From: Tectiglobus sp965224045
Lineage (GTDB): Bacteria > Pseudomonadota > Alphaproteobacteria > Rhizobiales > Hyphomicrobiaceae
Length of the DNA: 64,000 nucleotides
Assembly: GCA_965224045.1 (NCBI GenBank)
Contig: CBDCYD010000005.1
Span: forward strand, 434,001-498,000
Direction: 5' to 3'
This document shows, in pieces, positions 61,460-64,000 of this stretch (position 1 is the stretch's first letter; the number at the start of each line of letters is the position of its first letter). The translations under genes and the position numbers were made by a program. The notes beneath the pieces are model-generated. The model saw only the letters and a list, made by a program, of their open reading frames with translations, had not been told where the DNA came from and made no database searches.

Positions 61460-62857
61460 ATGGCAAGTCGAACCGGAGCGATCACGCGGGCGACGGAGTA
61501 TCTCGACAGCGGTCGGTTCGAGGCCGACCTTGCGCGCCGCGTCGCGATCCCGACCGAAAGCCAGACGCCGGCCGGACTGCCCCATCTGACCCGCTACCTC
61601 GACGAGGAAATGATACCCGCTTTCGAGGCCATGGGATTTGACTGCCGGAAGTATGACAATCCGGTCACCGGCGCCGGCCCGGTGTTGCTTGCGACGCGCA
61701 TTGAGGACTCGTCCTTGCCAACGGTGCTCGGCTATGGCCACGGCGATGTCATTCGCGGCCTTGACGAACACTGGACCAAGGGTAAGGGGCCGTGGGAAAC
61801 GGCACGCGACGGCGACCGGCTCTACGGGCGTGGCACCGCCGACAACAAGGGCCAGCACACCATCAACATGGCCGCAGCCAACGCCGTTATCGAGGAGCGC
61901 GGTCGCCTGGGCTTCAATGCAAAGTTCATGATTGAAATGGGCGAGGAAAACGGATCCGCCGGCGTCCACCAGATCATCGCTGCAAACAAGGATGACTTTG
62001 CCGCCGACGTCTTCATCGGCTCCGACGGCCCGCGCGTGCGCATGGACCGTCCGACCATCTCGCTTGGTGCACGCGGTGCACAGAATTTCGATCTCGTTTG
62101 CGACCTGCGCGAGGGCGGGCACCATTCCGGCAACTGGGGCGGCGCACTCGCTGATCCCGGCGCCATCCTCGCGCATGCCATCTCGACGATCGTCACGCGA
62201 ACGGGACAAATCCGCGTCAAGGAGTGGCGCCCGCCCGCAATTTCCAAGGCGATCAAAAACATCTTGTCGGATGTCGAACTCGACGGTGGCAGCGACGGGC
62301 CGGAGGTCGACCGCGATTGGGGCGAACCGGGCCTTTCTCCCGCAGAAAACGTCTATGCCTGGAACTCGTTTGCGGTGCTTGCCATGAAGTCCGGCAATCC
62401 GGAAAGCCCGGTCAATGCCATCGCACCGTGGGCGCGCGCGCACTGCCAGTTGCGCTACATCGCAGGCACCGACAGAGATGACATCATTCCCGCCTTAAAA
62501 CGGCATTTCGACGCCGAAGGCATCGAACGCGTAAGCGTTCAACCGCCGCCGCCCGGCAACGCCGCCGGCTTTGACGCCAGCAGAACCGAAGTGGATGATC
62601 CTTGGGCCCAGTGGGTGAGGGGATCGATTACCAAATCCACCAACGCGCCGCTTGCCACCATTCCGCAAACCGGCGGCTCGATATGTAACGACCTGTTCAC
62701 CGATCTCCTCGGCATGCCGGCGATCTGGATCCCGCATTCCTATGCGGGTTGCTCTCAACACGCCCCAGACGAACACATCCTGATGCCCGTCTCCCGAAAC
62801 GCCCTCGAAATCATGGCCGGCCTCTACTGGGATCTGGGCGAAGGCGATACGCCGTAG
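61460..62857 (+). CDS. M20-family metallopeptidase
   Basis: A 465-aa zinc peptidase of the M20/M25/M40 (ArgE/DapE/carnosinase-like) family. Metal ligands are His94 and Asp96 region (GYGHGDVIRG), bridging Asp128 in GRGTADNKGQ, and Glu162/Glu163 in EMGEENGS; a further His lies in GHHSGNWGG, which begins the dimerisation lid. No signal peptide, so cytosolic. It follows the importer operon by 66 bp on the same strand and probably hydrolyses the imported peptide or N-acyl amino acid. Start at the ATG at 61460, although the ribosome site is weak. Confidence 0.92.
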   Translation: MASRTGAITRATEYLDSGRFEADLARRVAIPTESQTPAGLPHLTRYLDEEMIPAFEAMGFDCRKYDNPVTGAGPVLLATRIEDSSLPTVLGYGHGDVIRGLDEHWTKGKGPWETARDGDRLYGRGTADNKGQHTINMAAANAVIEERGRLGFNAKFMIEMGEENGSAGVHQIIAANKDDFAADVFIGSDGPRVRMDRPTISLGARGAQNFDLVCDLREGGHHSGNWGGALADPGAILAHAISTIVTRTGQIRVKEWRPPAISKAIKNILSDVELDGGSDGPEVDRDWGEPGLSPAENVYAWNSFAVLAMKSGNPESPVNAIAPWARAHCQLRYIAGTDRDDIIPALKRHFDAEGIERVSVQPPPPGNAAGFDASRTEVDDPWAQWVRGSITKSTNAPLATIPQTGGSICNDLFTDLLGMPAIWIPHSYAGCSQHAPDEHILMPVSRNALEIMAGLYWDLGEGDTP

Positions 62858-62881
62858 AAACGGCGGTCGCGCAGATGCTGC

Positions 62882-64000
62882 ATGGAGTGCCGATTGGCGA
62901 ACCACGTTGAGAGCTACTACGCAGCGCACCTGAGCCGCCACATAATACCCGACGACATCGCAGCCGTTAACGCGGTTGATATCGCTGTCATCGGTGGTGG
63001 ACTTGCTGGGCTGACCGCAGCGCGTGAACTGGCCACTGCGGGCCTGCGCGTGGCGGTGATCGAATGTCATCGCGTTGGCTGGGGCGCCTCTGGACGCAAC
63101 GGTGGGTTTGTCGGCCCGGGCTTCTCCGAGGACCTGAGCGTCTTGGAGCGCAAACTGGGATTTGACCACGCTCTCGAACTCTTCCGGCTCACCCAGGACG
63201 CAGCATCTTACATCAAACGAACTATTCGAGATGCAGGCCGCGACGACGTCATCAAGGGCAGCGGTCTGCTCAAAGTGTTTCGACACCCGATATCGTCACG
63301 CGACTTGGCAGCGGCAGCCGACAAGGCCCTGAAATACGGCGTGAGTTCGCGGGCGATTGAAGGTGACGCCCTCGCGGGCTTTGTGCGAGCCGACGTCTAC
63401 AACGCAGGCCTGCTGGACACCGAAGCCTTCCATATAAATCCGTTGGAGTATGCCGTCCTTCTCGCCGCTCAGGCCCAGGCCGCCGGCGCCTCCGTGCACG
63501 AGTTGACACCCGCCACGGCGATCGAACGAAGCGGCACGGCCTGGCATGTCGCTACGCCAGCCAACACGATCAGGGCGCGCCATGTCATACTCGCCGGCTC
63601 GGCCTATCTCACGGGCCTCAACCGCGCGCTCGACCGCGCGATATTGCCCGTTGCCACTTACATGATCACGACCGAACCGCTCGGCGGCAAACTCGACGCG
63701 GCTATCTCATTCCGCGGCGGTATCTCGGACACGCGACGGGCCGGCGACTACTATCGTGTCATCGACGACAGCCGACTACTGTGGGGCGGAAGGATCACGA
63801 CGCGAACGTCTGAACCAAAGGAACTCGCCGCACTGTTGAAGCGCGACATTCAGGCGATTTACCCGACGCTTGGCGATTTCCGCATAGAGTTCGCCTGGTC
63901 CGGTTTGATGGGATACTGCGTCCATAAGATGCCACTGATCACCCGCCTCGATGACGGTCTGTGGGCGTGTACGGCCTTCGGCGGACGCGGCCTTGCCACG
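62882..64000 (+). CDS. FAD-dependent oxidoreductase (DAO family), cut by the window edge
   Basis: A gene open to the right edge (at least 373 codons). It encodes an FAD-dependent amine oxidase-like protein of the D-amino-acid/sarcosine oxidase (DAO) family: the dinucleotide motif DIAVIGGGLAGLTAARELA lies near residue 36–54, followed by GWGASGRNGGFVGPG, the substrate-side signature of the sarcosine-oxidase/gamma-glutamylputrescine-oxidoreductase branch. Start may be the ATG at 62882 or the TTG at 62894, which has GGAG 7 nt upstream. It begins about 24 bp after the M20 gene, in the same operon. The pairing suggests import, hydrolysis, then oxidation of an amino product. Confidence 0.85.
   Translation, partial: MECRLANHVESYYAAHLSRHIIPDDIAAVNAVDIAVIGGGLAGLTAARELATAGLRVAVIECHRVGWGASGRNGGFVGPGFSEDLSVLERKLGFDHALELFRLTQDAASYIKRTIRDAGRDDVIKGSGLLKVFRHPISSRDLAAAADKALKYGVSSRAIEGDALAGFVRADVYNAGLLDTEAFHINPLEYAVLLAAQAQAAGASVHELTPATAIERSGTAWHVATPANTIRARHVILAGSAYLTGLNRALDRAILPVATYMITTEPLGGKLDAAISFRGGISDTRRAGDYYRVIDDSRLLWGGRITTRTSEPKELAALLKRDIQAIYPTLGDFRIEFAWSGLMGYCVHKMPLITRLDDGLWACTAFGGRGLAT

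Overview
The window is high-GC bacterial chromosome, packed with genes on both strands, with no rRNA or tRNA. Gene content and order point to an alphaproteobacterium, probably Rhizobiales-like or a marine relative. The evidence is the aminotransferase–hom–glpX run divergent from a class I PHA synthase, O-acetylhomoserine sulfhydrylase (metY), a TAXI-type TRAP transporter, and a FixK/FNR-type box. Genus cannot be assigned from this sequence. The right edge cuts a FAD oxidoreductase; the left edge begins in non-coding DNA.

Layout. 0.1–2.2 kb: a MATE-like exporter convergent with an L,D-transpeptidase. 2.2–7.3 kb (minus strand): core metabolism, transcribed aminotransferase > homoserine dehydrogenase > class II FBPase > 3-oxoacid CoA-transferase A > B. 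7.8–12.8 kb: PHA synthase, metY, a 95-aa glycine-zipper protein behind a well-placed FNR-type promoter, and a di-haem peroxidase. 12.9–25.5 kb: a hydantoinase/5-oxoprolinase locus (FIST sensor, fused HyuA-HyuB, HyuA, HyuB) divergent from a TAXI-TRAP uptake system. 25.8–31.5 kb: a TauD-type dioxygenase, a beta-hydroxyacid dehydrogenase, SelO, a nitroreductase and an iron-type alcohol dehydrogenase.

31.5–35.9 kb (minus strand): a compact three-gene membrane system. It has a secreted HlyD-type adaptor, a GAF–TM–HlyD protein, and a PqqD-like/M50 metalloprotease/HlyD fusion, and I regard it as the most promising candidate for an undescribed machine. 36.2–40.3 kb: tRNA 2-selenouridine synthase, a D-aminoacylase-type amidohydrolase and a second TauD dioxygenase. 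40.4–47.2 kb (minus strand): a tightly coupled catabolic operon, LLM flavin enzyme > HyuB > HyuA > isochorismatase-like protein lacking the family cysteine > FAD oxidoreductase, with three successive 4-nt ATGA overlaps. 47.5–54.9 kb: a polysaccharide-deacetylase-fold protein, an IPNS-like dioxygenase, a small RyR-domain protein beside a patatin, a DMFase-like/Sel1 protein and a VOC protein. 55.1–55.6 kb: a broken CoA-transferase. 55.9–64 kb: a peptide-type ABC importer operon followed by an M20 peptidase and a DAO-type oxidoreductase.

The accessory part is dominated by uptake and breakdown of small nitrogenous compounds: three HyuA copies, two importers, amidohydrolases and oxygenases. No recognisable DNA-binding transcription factor is encoded anywhere in the window. 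A double-hairpin repeat of about 167 bp occurs twice (7.45 and 29.29 kb).
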